From an uncultured Siphonobacter sp. (GTDB lineage Bacteria; Bacteroidota; Bacteroidia; Cytophagales; Spirosomataceae): a DNA stretch of 64,000 nucleotides. Within the stretch, counting starts at the first letter, position 1, and every line of letters starts with the position of its first letter. Shown piece after piece: positions 53,221 through 61,396 of this stretch. The position numbers were made by a program, and so were the translations under genes. Location: NCBI GenBank assembly GCA_913775095.1, contig CAJYIW010000024.1, positions 474,943 through 538,942 of the forward strand. Reading direction: 5' to 3'. Below the pieces are notes generated by a model. It searched no databases. It was not told the origin of the DNA and was given only the letters and a program-made list of their open reading frames with translations.

Positions 53221-53925
53221 ATGCGAAAAGCCTCCTTTATCGCAGGTCTGGGACTAGCCTTGGTATGGGCCATGCCCGGCTTTGCTCAACGGAAAGAAAA
53301 ACTGGTAACGATTGAAACGAAATACGGCCCTATCCGCCTGATTTTGTTCGATCAGACTCCGAAACACAAGGCTAACTTTCTGAAGTTAACCAAAGAGCAT
53401 TTTTACGACGGCGTCTTATTTCACCGCGTCATTCCTGCCTTCATGATACAGGGTGGCGATCCGGAATCGAAAAAAGCTACGCCTGACGCGATGCTCGGTT
53501 CGGGGGATGTGGGATATACCATTCCGGCAGAAATTGTTCCCGAGTTGTTTCACCAGCGGGGTGCTGTAGCTGCCGCCCGGGATAATAACCCGGCCAAGGC
53601 TTCGTCGGGTTGTCAGTTTTACATCGTTCAGGGAAAAACCTATTCTGAGGGAACGCTGGAAACGCAGGCCAAACGAGCCGGCCGCCCCTTTACCGACGCT
53701 CAGAAAGAAGTCTATAAAACCAAAGGCGGCACTCCCTGGTTAGATGGTAACTACACCGTGTTTGGACAAGTAATCGAAGGCATGGCGGCCGTGGACAGCA
53801 TCGCCGCCCAGCCCCGGAATGAAGCCAACCGCCCCGATGTGAATATTTCGATGATGAAGGTTAGGGCAAAAAAAATGAGTAAGAAAAAAATAACCCGTCG
53901 CTACGGTTATGTTTTTGCCCGTTAA
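53221..53925 (+). CDS. Cyclophilin-type peptidyl-prolyl isomerase
   Basis: Exported peptidyl-prolyl cis-trans isomerase of 234 residues with a signal peptide (MRKASFIAGLGLALVWAMPGFAQ). The cyclophilin core shows FYDGVLFHRVIPAFMIQGGDP (about 61-81) with the catalytic Arg, ARDNNPAKASSGCQFYIVQ (about 119-137) and NYTVFGQVIEGMAAVDSI (about 177-194). An insertion with TQAKRAGRPFTDAQKEVYK is typical of Bacteroidota members. The start at 53221 gives the signal peptide; the open frame upstream overlaps hemC. It probably folds periplasmic or outer-membrane proteins. Confidence 0.92.
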   Translation: MRKASFIAGLGLALVWAMPGFAQRKEKLVTIETKYGPIRLILFDQTPKHKANFLKLTKEHFYDGVLFHRVIPAFMIQGGDPESKKATPDAMLGSGDVGYTIPAEIVPELFHQRGAVAAARDNNPAKASSGCQFYIVQGKTYSEGTLETQAKRAGRPFTDAQKEVYKTKGGTPWLDGNYTVFGQVIEGMAAVDSIAAQPRNEANRPDVNISMMKVRAKKMSKKKITRRYGYVFAR

Positions 53926-53964
53926 CTCCTCTACTTTGTACGTCTGTCTCTGCTTTCTTCAACT

Positions 53965-54879
53965 ATGATGCCAAAAAAGATTTTAATTACCGGAACGAAT
54001 GGCCTGCTGGGTCAGAAACTCATTACGCTTTTACACAAAAACCCCGATGTTCAGCTGATTGCTACCGCTCGCGGAGCCAATCGCCTGCCCTTTACGGATG
54101 GCTACGAATACCGGCAAATGGACATTACGGATGCCGCTCAGGTGGCTGAAGTGATGGAGGCCGTTCAGCCCCACGCCGTGATTCACGCGGCGGCCATGAC
54201 GAACGTGGACCAGTGCGAATTCGAAAAAGAATTATGCTGGAAAATGAACGTGCTGGCCGTAGAGTACCTGGTTGAAGCCTGTAAAAAGTACGATACCTTC
54301 CTGTGCCACGTTTCTACCGATTTCATTTTTGACGGTGAGAACGGGCCCTATTCGGAAGACGCCGTCCCCAGCCCGCTGAGTTTCTACGGCTGGAGCAAAT
54401 ACGCGGCTGAAGAAGTCGTGAAACGCTCAGATATTCGCTGGGGTATTGCCCGGACGGTTCTGGTCTACGGAATTGCAGCGGACATGAGCCGGAGTAACAT
54501 CATTCTCTGGGTGAAAAAATCACTGGAAGATGGCAAAACAATCAAGGTAGTGACGGATCAGTTCCGCTCCCCGACTCTGGCCGAAGATCTGGCCATGGGT
54601 TGCTGGCTGATTGCCGATAAAGAAGCCTTAGGCATTTACAATATTTCGGGCAAAGAAGTGATGACGCCTTACGAAATGGCCCATGCCACGGCTGATTACT
54701 TCGGCCTGGATAAATCATTCATTACCGAAGCCGATTCGAGCACGTTTACGCAACCCGCGAAGCGTCCTCCCCGCACCGGGTTTATTCTCGATAAAGCCCG
54801 TAACGTATTGGGCTATGAGCCCCGCAGCTTCACCGAAGGCATTGCTATTCTGGCGGAACAAACCGCTGAACGCGTATAA
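53965..54879 (+). CDS. dTDP-4-dehydrorhamnose reductase-like SDR protein
   Basis: Extended-type SDR of 304 residues of the RmlD/sugar-nucleotide-binding group. Cofactor loop GTNGLLGQ (about 9-16), the AAAMTNVDQCE segment (about 76-86), STDFIFDGENGPYSED (about 114-129), catalytic Y145-x3-K149 in SFYGWSKYAAEE. No other rhamnose genes are near, so the real substrate is uncertain; it stands in an operon-like run between a PPIase and pabB. Confidence 0.8.
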   Translation: MMPKKILITGTNGLLGQKLITLLHKNPDVQLIATARGANRLPFTDGYEYRQMDITDAAQVAEVMEAVQPHAVIHAAAMTNVDQCEFEKELCWKMNVLAVEYLVEACKKYDTFLCHVSTDFIFDGENGPYSEDAVPSPLSFYGWSKYAAEEVVKRSDIRWGIARTVLVYGIAADMSRSNIILWVKKSLEDGKTIKVVTDQFRSPTLAEDLAMGCWLIADKEALGIYNISGKEVMTPYEMAHATADYFGLDKSFITEADSSTFTQPAKRPPRTGFILDKARNVLGYEPRSFTEGIAILAEQTAERV

Positions 54880-54895
54880 TACTGGACTGATTACC

Positions 54896-54945
54896 AACGC
54901 GGATGAAGCAGGTGATTCGGAACGGAAACCTGTTTCATCCGCGTT
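54896..54945 (+). promoter_or_regulatory. 18-bp hairpin before pabB
   Basis: AACGCGGATGAAGCAGGT (54896-54913) pairs with ACCTGTTTCATCCGCGTT (54928-54945) over 18 positions with one G-U pair, loop 14 bases. There is no T-run after it. It ends 12 bases before the pabB start codon, so it may be an RNA regulatory or processing element, or a terminator of unusual form. Confidence 0.7.
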
Positions 54946-54956
54946 ATGCTTATGCC

Positions 54957-55943
54957 ATGAAAACCATAGAAGAGCAACTGAACCGCTGGGGTCGCGAACG
55001 TCGTCCCTGCTTGTTCGTGCTTGATTTTGAGCTTCAGCGGCCCCTTCTCTGGCCGCTGGACGAAGTACCGCAGGATTCCGTGTGGTTTGACCTGAACGGC
55101 ATTTCTAATGCTCCAAAACCGATTCCTGCTTCTTCAGATTTCTATTTTCACAAATTTCCCCTCTCCTTTCAGGAATTTGACCGCAAGTTTCAGCAAGTCC
55201 ACCGGGAGTTACTGGCCGGAAATTCATTTCTGACCAATCTGACGGCTCGTACCCGCGTCGAAACCAACCTGAGTTTTCAGGAAATTTTTCAGCGGAGTGA
55301 AGCCAAGTATAAAGTCTGGTTACGGCTTCCTGGTGATACTGACGTAAAGGAAATCGTTTGCTTTTCGCCGGAAATTTTTGTTCGGATTCAGGAGGATTTC
55401 ATTTCCAGTTACCCCATGAAAGGAACGCTGGACGCGGCCATATCCAAGGCCCGTGAGCAGTTGTTATCCGACGAAAAGGAACGCTACGAGCATGCCACCA
55501 TCGTGGATTTGATTCGGAATGATCTGGCTCAGGTAACCCCTGAACGCTGGGTAGAACGCTTCCGCTACATCGACGAAGTGCAAACGCACGATAAGACGCT
55601 TTTACAGGTAAGTTCGGAAATCAAAGGCCGGTTACCCGAAAACTGGGCCGATCATTTGGGTACGTTATTACTTCGCTTGTTACCCGCTGGCTCAATCACC
55701 GGAGCTCCCAAACCCAAAACGGTAGAGATCATCCGGCAGGCTGAAGGCGAACCACGAGGGTATTACACGGGCATCATTGGTATTTTTGACGGAACAAATC
55801 TGGATACGGGCGTCATGATTAGATTCATGGAAAAAACGTCGTCAGGCCTTTTCTTTCGATCCGGCGGAGGCATTACTTTTCGTAGTGAATCTGAAAAAGA
55901 ATATCAGGAGTTGATTGATAAGGTGTACGTACCGATTTGGTGA
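54957..55943 (+). CDS. pabB: Aminodeoxychorismate synthase component I
   Basis: Chorismate-utilising enzyme making 4-amino-4-deoxychorismate for folate synthesis, 328 residues. The C-terminal chorismate-binding core is complete: FSPEIFVR, PMKGT (about 156-160), EHATIVDLIRNDLAQV, LLPAGSITGAPKPKTVEIIR (about 242-261) and GYYTGIIGIF with FRSGGGITFRSESEKEYQE near the end. The ATG at 54957 is chosen because the frame from 54903 is encoded by the left arm of the hairpin. The N-terminal domain is short. Its pathway partner pabC lies 490 bases further on, past a repeat cluster. Confidence 0.9.
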   Translation: MKTIEEQLNRWGRERRPCLFVLDFELQRPLLWPLDEVPQDSVWFDLNGISNAPKPIPASSDFYFHKFPLSFQEFDRKFQQVHRELLAGNSFLTNLTARTRVETNLSFQEIFQRSEAKYKVWLRLPGDTDVKEIVCFSPEIFVRIQEDFISSYPMKGTLDAAISKAREQLLSDEKERYEHATIVDLIRNDLAQVTPERWVERFRYIDEVQTHDKTLLQVSSEIKGRLPENWADHLGTLLLRLLPAGSITGAPKPKTVEIIRQAEGEPRGYYTGIIGIFDGTNLDTGVMIRFMEKTSSGLFFRSGGGITFRSESEKEYQELIDKVYVPIW

Positions 55944-55979
55944 GTTTTTTTGTGGTGTTTTATGTTTGGATTTCTCTTT

Positions 55980-56432
55980 TCGCCCTGGTTGGTGAGGACA
56001 CCAACCACTTGCTTTACAGCTGGCTGGTGAGACACCAGCCAGGGCAGAGTAAATGTGAACCCCGATTATTACCCCGGGGGTTGTCACCCGGGACTACTCA
56101 GGTTAAACCCCGCTGGGATTCTTGCTTTGCAGTTCCCCGCCGTGGTTGGTGTCCTCACCAACCACTTCCTTACAACTGGCTGGTGAGACACCAGCCAGGG
56201 CAGAGAGTTCAGGCAAAAAACACCAGAGCAGATAACCCGGCTATTACCCCGGGTTATCACCCGGGGCTACGCAGATTGAACCCCGCTGGGGTTTTTAATT
56301 TCAGTTTCAAACGGCTACCCTACCTTTATGGGTTTTCTCTTTCCAACTGAAAACTGAAAACTGAAAACTGAAAACTGAAAACTGAAAACTGAAAACCGCA
56401 GCGGCGGTCGCTGAAAACTGAAAACTGAAAAA
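55980..56432. repeat. Composite intergenic repeat cluster C with 7-bp array
   Basis: Between pabB and pabC. It holds two GGTTGGTG/CACCAACC hairpins (from 55986 and about 56144), two CTGGCTGGTG-AGA-CACCAGCCAG hairpins (about 56020 and 56177), CCCGGG palindromes and AACCCCGCTGGGGTT hairpins. A TACCTTTAT segment (56321) follows. Seven copies of CTGAAAA (56347-56395), a GC-rich module (56393-56417) and three more CTGAAAA copies end at 56431, one base before the pabC start codon. The order is the same as in the clusters at 1-376 and 63440-64000. Confidence 0.92.
56321..56328 (+). promoter_or_regulatory. Promoter-like segment inside repeat cluster C
   Basis: TACCTTTA differs from TAnnTTTG at the last base. 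The same TACCTTTAT-x-GGTTTT sequence recurs at about 236 and 63837, always just before a 7-bp array. Here it is the only promoter candidate for pabC. Confidence 0.4.
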
Positions 56433-57026
56433 ATGCTTCTCGAAACCATCCGCTTTCATCAGGGAGAACTGGAAAATCTATTTTATCACCAGCAACGGAT
56501 TCATCGGAGCCGGAAGGAATTGTTTGGACGGAATGAACGCTGGGATCTGGAAGAAATGATTACCATTCCCGAACATCTGAATCCCGAACAAACTTATCGG
56601 TGTCGGGTGGTGTACGGAGCGAAAGGTCTTATTTCGGTTGAGTTCATTCCTTATTCCATTCGGCCCATTCAGAGTCTGGAATTGGTTACGGCTGATTCCC
56701 TGGACTATGCTTATAAGTTTTCTGATCGAACGGCTTTGAATGAGTTAACCGCTCAGACAAAAGCCGATGAAATCCTGATTGTGAAGCAGGGCCTCATTAC
56801 CGACACCAGTTATACCAACGTGGCCCTTTCGGATGGTCAGGAATGGTACACCCCCCACCAGCCTTTACTGGCCGGAACGCGTCGGGCCGCTTTGCTGGCC
56901 AATGGAACGATTATTCCCGAACGCCTTGCCGCCGATGATTTACGTTATTTCAAAGAAATCCGTCTGTTCAACGCCATGATCGATTGGCATCAGGCTCCTA
57001 CATTACCCATTTCAGCCATTCGTTAA
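56433..57026 (+). CDS. pabC: Aminodeoxychorismate lyase-like class IV aminotransferase
   Basis: PLP-dependent enzyme of 197 residues, class IV aminotransferase fold. Probable role: release of pyruvate from 4-amino-4-deoxychorismate to give p-aminobenzoate, supported by pabB nearby. The product is shorter than classical PabC (about 270): it starts LLETIRFHQGELENLFYHQQRI, with the PLP lysine candidate K91 in DYAYKFSDR, KADEILIVKQGLITDTSYTNVAL and a LLAGTRRAALL segment. The 7-bp repeat array runs directly up to its ATG. A truncated PabC-like form is common in Bacteroidota, hence the moderate certainty. Confidence 0.8.
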   Translation: MLLETIRFHQGELENLFYHQQRIHRSRKELFGRNERWDLEEMITIPEHLNPEQTYRCRVVYGAKGLISVEFIPYSIRPIQSLELVTADSLDYAYKFSDRTALNELTAQTKADEILIVKQGLITDTSYTNVALSDGQEWYTPHQPLLAGTRRAALLANGTIIPERLAADDLRYFKEIRLFNAMIDWHQAPTLPISAIR

Positions 57027-57141
57027 CTCTCAGTCCGGGTCTGTCTGTTACAAAGTTACTTTTACTCAACCTCACTTTTCATCTCCTCCACACTGTCTTT
57101 CAGAGCAAGATGACAGACGGGGGGTGTTCACATTCTCTACC

Positions 57142-57951
57142 CTACCTCCGTTTTTTCGGCTCATAGATGACCCGTACAAACGAACTTACCGGATCAGTAC
57201 TTTTCAACGAAAAACTACTCACAAAACCCACCAACAGATTACTTTTCAGAGCAACCCTGACCTGCGGACGAATGACATTTTCATACACTGGTCCGTTCTG
57301 GCTGTGGTATAACTCCACACCTACAAATGCCTTACTACGCGGAATGACGTAGTGTAAAGCCAGGTTCACTTCATAACCCGTGGCTTCCAGCGACTTTCCC
57401 CATTTTTTCTCTCCTCCCAAAGCAGCATAAACCAGGGTATGTACGTGTGATCCCCATTTTTTCGCGGCTACAGCAAATGGGAACCCGCATTCAGCTGAAA
57501 ACAATTTTCCCGACTGGTGATTAATGATCAATTCATTGGTATAACCCACCGCCAGTGAGGTTTGCCAGGGTTCAATGACGGCATACGTCCATTGCAGGGA
57601 GGTTTTCAGGCTTTTCATGTTCAGGCTACTGCCGGGAATTTCCTCGTCCAACGGTACCTGAGCCTGCAGGGGAACTTCTACTTCCAGTCCCAGCCGATTG
57701 ATAGGAGCAAATTCGTATTCGACGAAGGGATGCCAGTGAGCCGCTCCGCCGTGTTTGCTGAAAGACGTTCCGACATTCCATTCCCGTTCGCCTTTGCGGG
57801 CACCCAGGTCACGAACCAGATCCAGGTATAAAGGTTCCGCGTGGGAGATTTTCACGGGTTTTACGGGCGAAGGCGTTTTCGCAGAGTCTGGCGTCTGAGC
57901 CTGGACAAGGCAGGCGTACAGAATAGCGAAAAAAGTGACTAGCGTTCTCAT
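57142..57951 (-). CDS. HAEPLYID-like family protein, probable outer-membrane barrel
   Basis: Exported protein of 269 residues with signal peptide (about 1-18, ending VQAQ). Right after it stands HAEPLYLDLVRDLGARKGEREWNVG (about 37-61), the conserved phrase after which I believe this Bacteroidota family is named. The rest is barrel-like, with alternating strands such as HPFVEYEFAPINRLGLEVEVP and SLAVGYTNEL, ending in a strand before a basic tail. Function unknown. It stands next to a histidine kinase/response regulator pair on the same strand and may be its partner or target. Confidence 0.65.
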   Translation of the reverse strand: MRTLVTFFAILYACLVQAQTPDSAKTPSPVKPVKISHAEPLYLDLVRDLGARKGEREWNVGTSFSKHGGAAHWHPFVEYEFAPINRLGLEVEVPLQAQVPLDEEIPGSSLNMKSLKTSLQWTYAVIEPWQTSLAVGYTNELIINHQSGKLFSAECGFPFAVAAKKWGSHVHTLVYAALGGEKKWGKSLEATGYEVNLALHYVIPRSKAFVGVELYHSQNGPVYENVIRPQVRVALKSNLLVGFVSSFSLKSTDPVSSFVRVIYEPKKRR

Positions 57952-58012
57952 GGCTTTGTGGATTATACCGACAAAGCTCAGGCTGCTTTCTGGAACGAAT
58001 CTGGAATGAATA

Positions 58013-59272
58013 CTAGAATTGAATACGAATCACAAACTCCTCGCTGGCAGAAGTTATTTCGGGTTGATATCCGTAGGCATCGCAAATGGATTTCACAATG
58101 GACAGACCCAGTCCTAATGATTGACGGTGCGTGCTTTGCTTGGTAAATCGATTGAATAAGGCTTCGGGTTTCCCTTCAATGCCTTTAGCGGTATTCCGGA
58201 TGGTTAACTGCCTGGTATCCATTCGGATCTGAATGAATCCGTTTTCCGGGGTATGCAGGTAGGCGTTACGGATCAGGTTCCGAACCAGGATTTCCATCAG
58301 ATGATAGTTGGCCTGAACGACAATGGCTTCTTCGTTTTCCAGCTTCACCTCCAGCCGTTTATCCTCAGCCAGAAATTCGCATTCGCCGACCAGCCGGATA
58401 ATCATGGGATTAAGCTCTACCGCTTCCTGTTCGCCAAACTGCTGGTTATTGATTTTGGTGATTAACAGCAAAGCTTTATTCAAAGCCGAGAGACGTTCGA
58501 GCTGCTCATTTAGTAATCCAATCGTAAGGGCATCTTCCTCCTTTAAATCCGGATTTTGGATCAACTGCTCGGTTTGATTGAGGGCAATTGCCAGCGGCGT
58601 CTGAATTTCGTGGGAAGCATTCTCCACGAACTGTTTCTGCTGCTGATACGATTTCCGGTTAACCTCGGCCAGCGTGCTTACGGCCTGCGTTAATTCCTGA
58701 AATTCCTGAATGGAACTTTGGGGTAGTTCCAGACCATCCTGCCGGTCCACGCGGAAACGATGCAGCTGCTCCAGCGTTTGATAGAAAGATCGCCAGAGCC
58801 GTTTTTGAAGAATGAGATTAATCAGGAACGCCAGCAAAACCAGCCCGGCACAAACCCAGGCCGTGCTGCGGGTGATGACTTCCCCCATGTCTTCCAGATC
58901 CAGCAGAGAGGTTTCGATTTCCAGCCGGTAATAATTTCCCTGATGCTTGAATCGGGTGACCAGCTGGCGGTGCGGCTCCACTTCTTTTTCAATCAGTTCG
59001 TAGATTTCAATGTCTTCGTAATGTTCCTTCAGCTTTTTATACTCCGAATGACTCACCCGTTCGATTCGAAAATCGGCCTTCAATGCTGGATTTTCCGGTG
59101 TTCCCTGAGCGGGTAAACTAGCCAGTATCTCCAGCTTACGATTCTGTAATTCCTCGTCGATTTCATCCCGTACTTCTTCGCATACCTGGTCGTAGATGTA
59201 TAAACCACTGACCACCAGAGCCACCAGCAGAACTACGGTACTGATTATATTACTACGCGTTAATAATCGCAT
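58013..59272 (-). CDS. Sensor histidine kinase
   Basis: Membrane-bound kinase of 419 residues. Two membrane helices (about 10-28 and 137-155) flank a periplasmic sensor part of about 105 residues. The dimerisation box follows with phospho-acceptor H221 in NASHEIQTPLAIAL, then N box IRNAYLHTPENG, and the HATPase motifs with SLGLGLSIVKSICDAYG. The start at 59272 is used because it gives the first helix directly; earlier ATGs lie in a palindromic repeat region. It pairs with the OmpR-type regulator upstream, separated by 109 bases. Confidence 0.93.
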   Translation of the reverse strand: MRLLTRSNIISTVVLLVALVVSGLYIYDQVCEEVRDEIDEELQNRKLEILASLPAQGTPENPALKADFRIERVSHSEYKKLKEHYEDIEIYELIEKEVEPHRQLVTRFKHQGNYYRLEIETSLLDLEDMGEVITRSTAWVCAGLVLLAFLINLILQKRLWRSFYQTLEQLHRFRVDRQDGLELPQSSIQEFQELTQAVSTLAEVNRKSYQQQKQFVENASHEIQTPLAIALNQTEQLIQNPDLKEEDALTIGLLNEQLERLSALNKALLLITKINNQQFGEQEAVELNPMIIRLVGECEFLAEDKRLEVKLENEEAIVVQANYHLMEILVRNLIRNAYLHTPENGFIQIRMDTRQLTIRNTAKGIEGKPEALFNRFTKQSTHRQSLGLGLSIVKSICDAYGYQPEITSASEEFVIRIQF

Positions 59273-59282
59273 ATTACATTTC

Positions 59283-59371
59283 GATAGAGACGCGATTCGC
59301 TGCGTCTGGTTCTTCAGGCGATGGGGTCTCATTAACTTCATTCCGCCGCGATACAGTCGCGTTTCTACGCT
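59283..59371. repeat. Palindromes between the regulator and kinase genes
   Basis: Two short palindromes of related type: AGACGCGATTCGCTGCGTCT (about 59289-59308) and CGCGATACAGTCGCG (about 59347-59361), flanked by TAGAG/TTTCTAC. They separate two genes that usually overlap or abut. Confidence 0.65.
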
Positions 59372-59381
59372 TTTCTGAAGG

Positions 59382-60059
59382 CTATTGCGGTGAAAACTTA
59401 TACCCGATTCCGTACACCGTCTGAATATTTAGTTCGTACCCCATCTGGCTGAAACGTTTTCGCAGGTTTTTGATTTGCGAATAGATAAAATCATACGAAT
59501 CGGCCTGATCGATGTTATCTCCCCAAACGTGTTCGGCCAGGGCTGCTTTTTTAATGACCCGGTTCTGATTCGTTACAAAAAAGAGTAATAAGTCGAATTC
59601 CTTGCGATTCAGTATCACTTCTTTTCCTTCATAAAAAACAGTTCGGGCGGTGGTATCGATGGTCAGACTACCCACCTGCATTTCATCGGAACCTTCAAAT
59701 TTCAATCGACGCAACACCGAGCGTAAGCGGGCATTCAGCTCGGATAAATGGAACGGCTTGGGCAGATAATCGTCCGCTCCCAGGTCCAGTCCTTTCAGTT
59801 TATCGTCGAGGGAGTCTTTCGCCGAAATCACGATAGCTCCGGTAGTTTTATGGGATTTTTTCAGCTCTTTCAGCAGATCCAGTCCGTTCCCTCCGGGGAG
59901 CATAATGTCGATCAGAACGCAGTCATAAGCGTACACGCCGATCTTTTCCTCTGCGTCTTCGTACGTCGTCGCCAGTTCACATACGTGACCTTCGTTGATC
60001 AAAAATTGCGATATGGTTTGGTATAAACCGGGTTCGTCTTCGATTAACAATAATTTCAT
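59382..60059 (-). CDS. OmpR-family response regulator
   Basis: Transcriptional regulator of 225 residues: receiver domain with acidic pocket around D8, phospho-acceptor D51 (VLIDIMLPGGNG) and K101 (YLPKPF), followed by a winged-helix DNA-binding domain (about 130-225) with NRKEFDLLLFFVTNQNRVIKKAALAEHVWG and the ending VYGIGYKF. It forms a two-component system with the kinase downstream on the same strand. Its targets may include the adjacent HAEPLYID-like gene (inference). Confidence 0.95.
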   Translation of the reverse strand: MKLLLIEDEPGLYQTISQFLINEGHVCELATTYEDAEEKIGVYAYDCVLIDIMLPGGNGLDLLKELKKSHKTTGAIVISAKDSLDDKLKGLDLGADDYLPKPFHLSELNARLRSVLRRLKFEGSDEMQVGSLTIDTTARTVFYEGKEVILNRKEFDLLLFFVTNQNRVIKKAALAEHVWGDNIDQADSYDFIYSQIKNLRKRFSQMGYELNIQTVYGIGYKFSPQ

Positions 60060-60237
60060 AAGGCTGGAATGAAAGCTTAAAATTGGATCGGAATTCTGGA
60101 AACAATCTGAAATAAAAGTTAGACTGACGCCGATGAAAGAAGTAAATCGCGGTTACGTTTAGGAAGTGGTACGAACTTATTCACAGTTTTGCTTATCAAT
60201 GCCCGGAAGAACGTCATTCATTTCGTAACCTGAACCT

Positions 60238-61059
60238 ATGAAATCTGTTATCCGAAAATTTCTGAAGATGGTCGATGTGTTCGGATTTTTCGAACGCGAT
60301 CCCTTCGGCAACCTGTATTTCACCAAACGTCTGCTCATTGCCAGCCTGGGCTCGCTTACCTGGAGCCGACTGATGTGGGTCAATAAAACTAAAATTCAGG
60401 GCACCGAGCATCTGGAAAAACTGCCCGAATGCGGCGTGCTTTTTCTCTCCAATCACCAGACTTACTTCGCCGACGCTACCTGTTTGTATCACGTTTTTTG
60501 CAGCGTCAAATGGGGCTTCCGCAACTGGATCGGACTGCCCATTTACTTACTGGCTCCCCGGGCCCGGATGTATTACGTGGCAGCTTCTGAAACGATGAAA
60601 GATAGTGGACTGGTTCCGAAAATCTTTGCTCAGGCGGGGGCCATCACCATCAATCGTTCCTGGCGGGCCAAAGGCCACGATGTAAAACGCGAGGTGGATC
60701 ATTCCGCCAGCGAAAAAGTAGGTAAGGCCCTGTCCGCTGGCTGGGTCATCAGTTTTCCACAGGGAACCACCAGTCCCTACGCTCCCATTCGCAAAGGCAC
60801 GGGCCATCTGATTAAAGACCATAATCCTATCGTGGTTCCGGTGGTTATTAATGGCTTCCGACGGGCTTTCGACAAGAAAGGCTTATTGCTCAAAAAACGG
60901 GGTACGCAGCTTTCCGTAACTTTTAAGGAACCCATTCGTTTTGATCCGAACCTAAGCGTGGAAGAAATTGTCAGTAAGGTAGAAGAATTTCTGGAGCAGG
61001 ATTATCCCGAAGGCAAGCAATGGTATGTAAAAAAACAGGCAGAAAAGGCGTCCTCGTAG
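60238..61059 (+). CDS. plsC: 1-acyl-sn-glycerol-3-phosphate acyltransferase
   Basis: Membrane-associated acyltransferase of phospholipid synthesis, 273 residues. Motif I is SNHQTYFAD with H73 and D79, i.e. five residues between them instead of the usual four. The glycerol-phosphate motif is FPQGTTSPYAPIRKGTGHL (173-191) where FPEGTRS is typical, and a VVPVVINGF segment follows. Family certain, exact acyl acceptor not. Alternative: an ornithine or lyso-lipid acyltransferase of the same superfamily. Confidence 0.82.
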   Translation: MKSVIRKFLKMVDVFGFFERDPFGNLYFTKRLLIASLGSLTWSRLMWVNKTKIQGTEHLEKLPECGVLFLSNHQTYFADATCLYHVFCSVKWGFRNWIGLPIYLLAPRARMYYVAASETMKDSGLVPKIFAQAGAITINRSWRAKGHDVKREVDHSASEKVGKALSAGWVISFPQGTTSPYAPIRKGTGHLIKDHNPIVVPVVINGFRRAFDKKGLLLKKRGTQLSVTFKEPIRFDPNLSVEEIVSKVEEFLEQDYPEGKQWYVKKQAEKASS

Positions 61060-61079
61060 CTTGAGGGTTCACTGACGCG

Positions 61080-61320
61080 TTTGAAGTCGTTTGGTTAGTG
61101 TTTGATTCTGTTTGATCCAGTTAGAAAGGTTCGAGGTTTGATTTTCAGGTTTGAAAGATTTCTACAATCACCAGAATCTCTATTGATAAGCGTGGTTTGG
61201 TCTATGGTTTCAGGTTTGAGAAGCTGGAAAATTTTCATATTGCCTTCATTCTCAATAAACTACAAACGTATCGAACCAGGTCAAACGTCCTCAAACAAAA
61301 CCAAACCCACACAAACGCCC
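61080..61320. repeat. TTTGA-rich arm and CAAAC-rich counterpart before nuoD
   Basis: The 337-base gap before nuoD holds GTTTGATT- and GGTTTGA-type words on its left (61080-61225) and TCAAAC, CCAAACCC and CAAACGCCC words on its right (61260-61320). The arms are loosely complementary, like the region 24005-24200. No gene is supported here. Confidence 0.55.
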
Positions 61321-61363
61321 TTGCTTTCTGGGATTTTTTCGGCCTGATTCCAGGCTTTCGTCC

Positions 61364-61371
61364 TAATTTTG
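61364..61371 (+). promoter_or_regulatory. -7 box of nuoD
   Basis: TAATTTTG is an exact TAnnTTTG match, 25 bases before the nuoD ATG, so the leader would be about 20 bases. Confidence 0.55.
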
Positions 61372-61396
61372 AAGATTCCTGTATCGACCTCCCGCT

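Noticed and set aside
55937..56350. 137-residue frame after pabB
   Set aside because: It lies wholly in repeat cluster C; the residues are translations of the hairpin modules.
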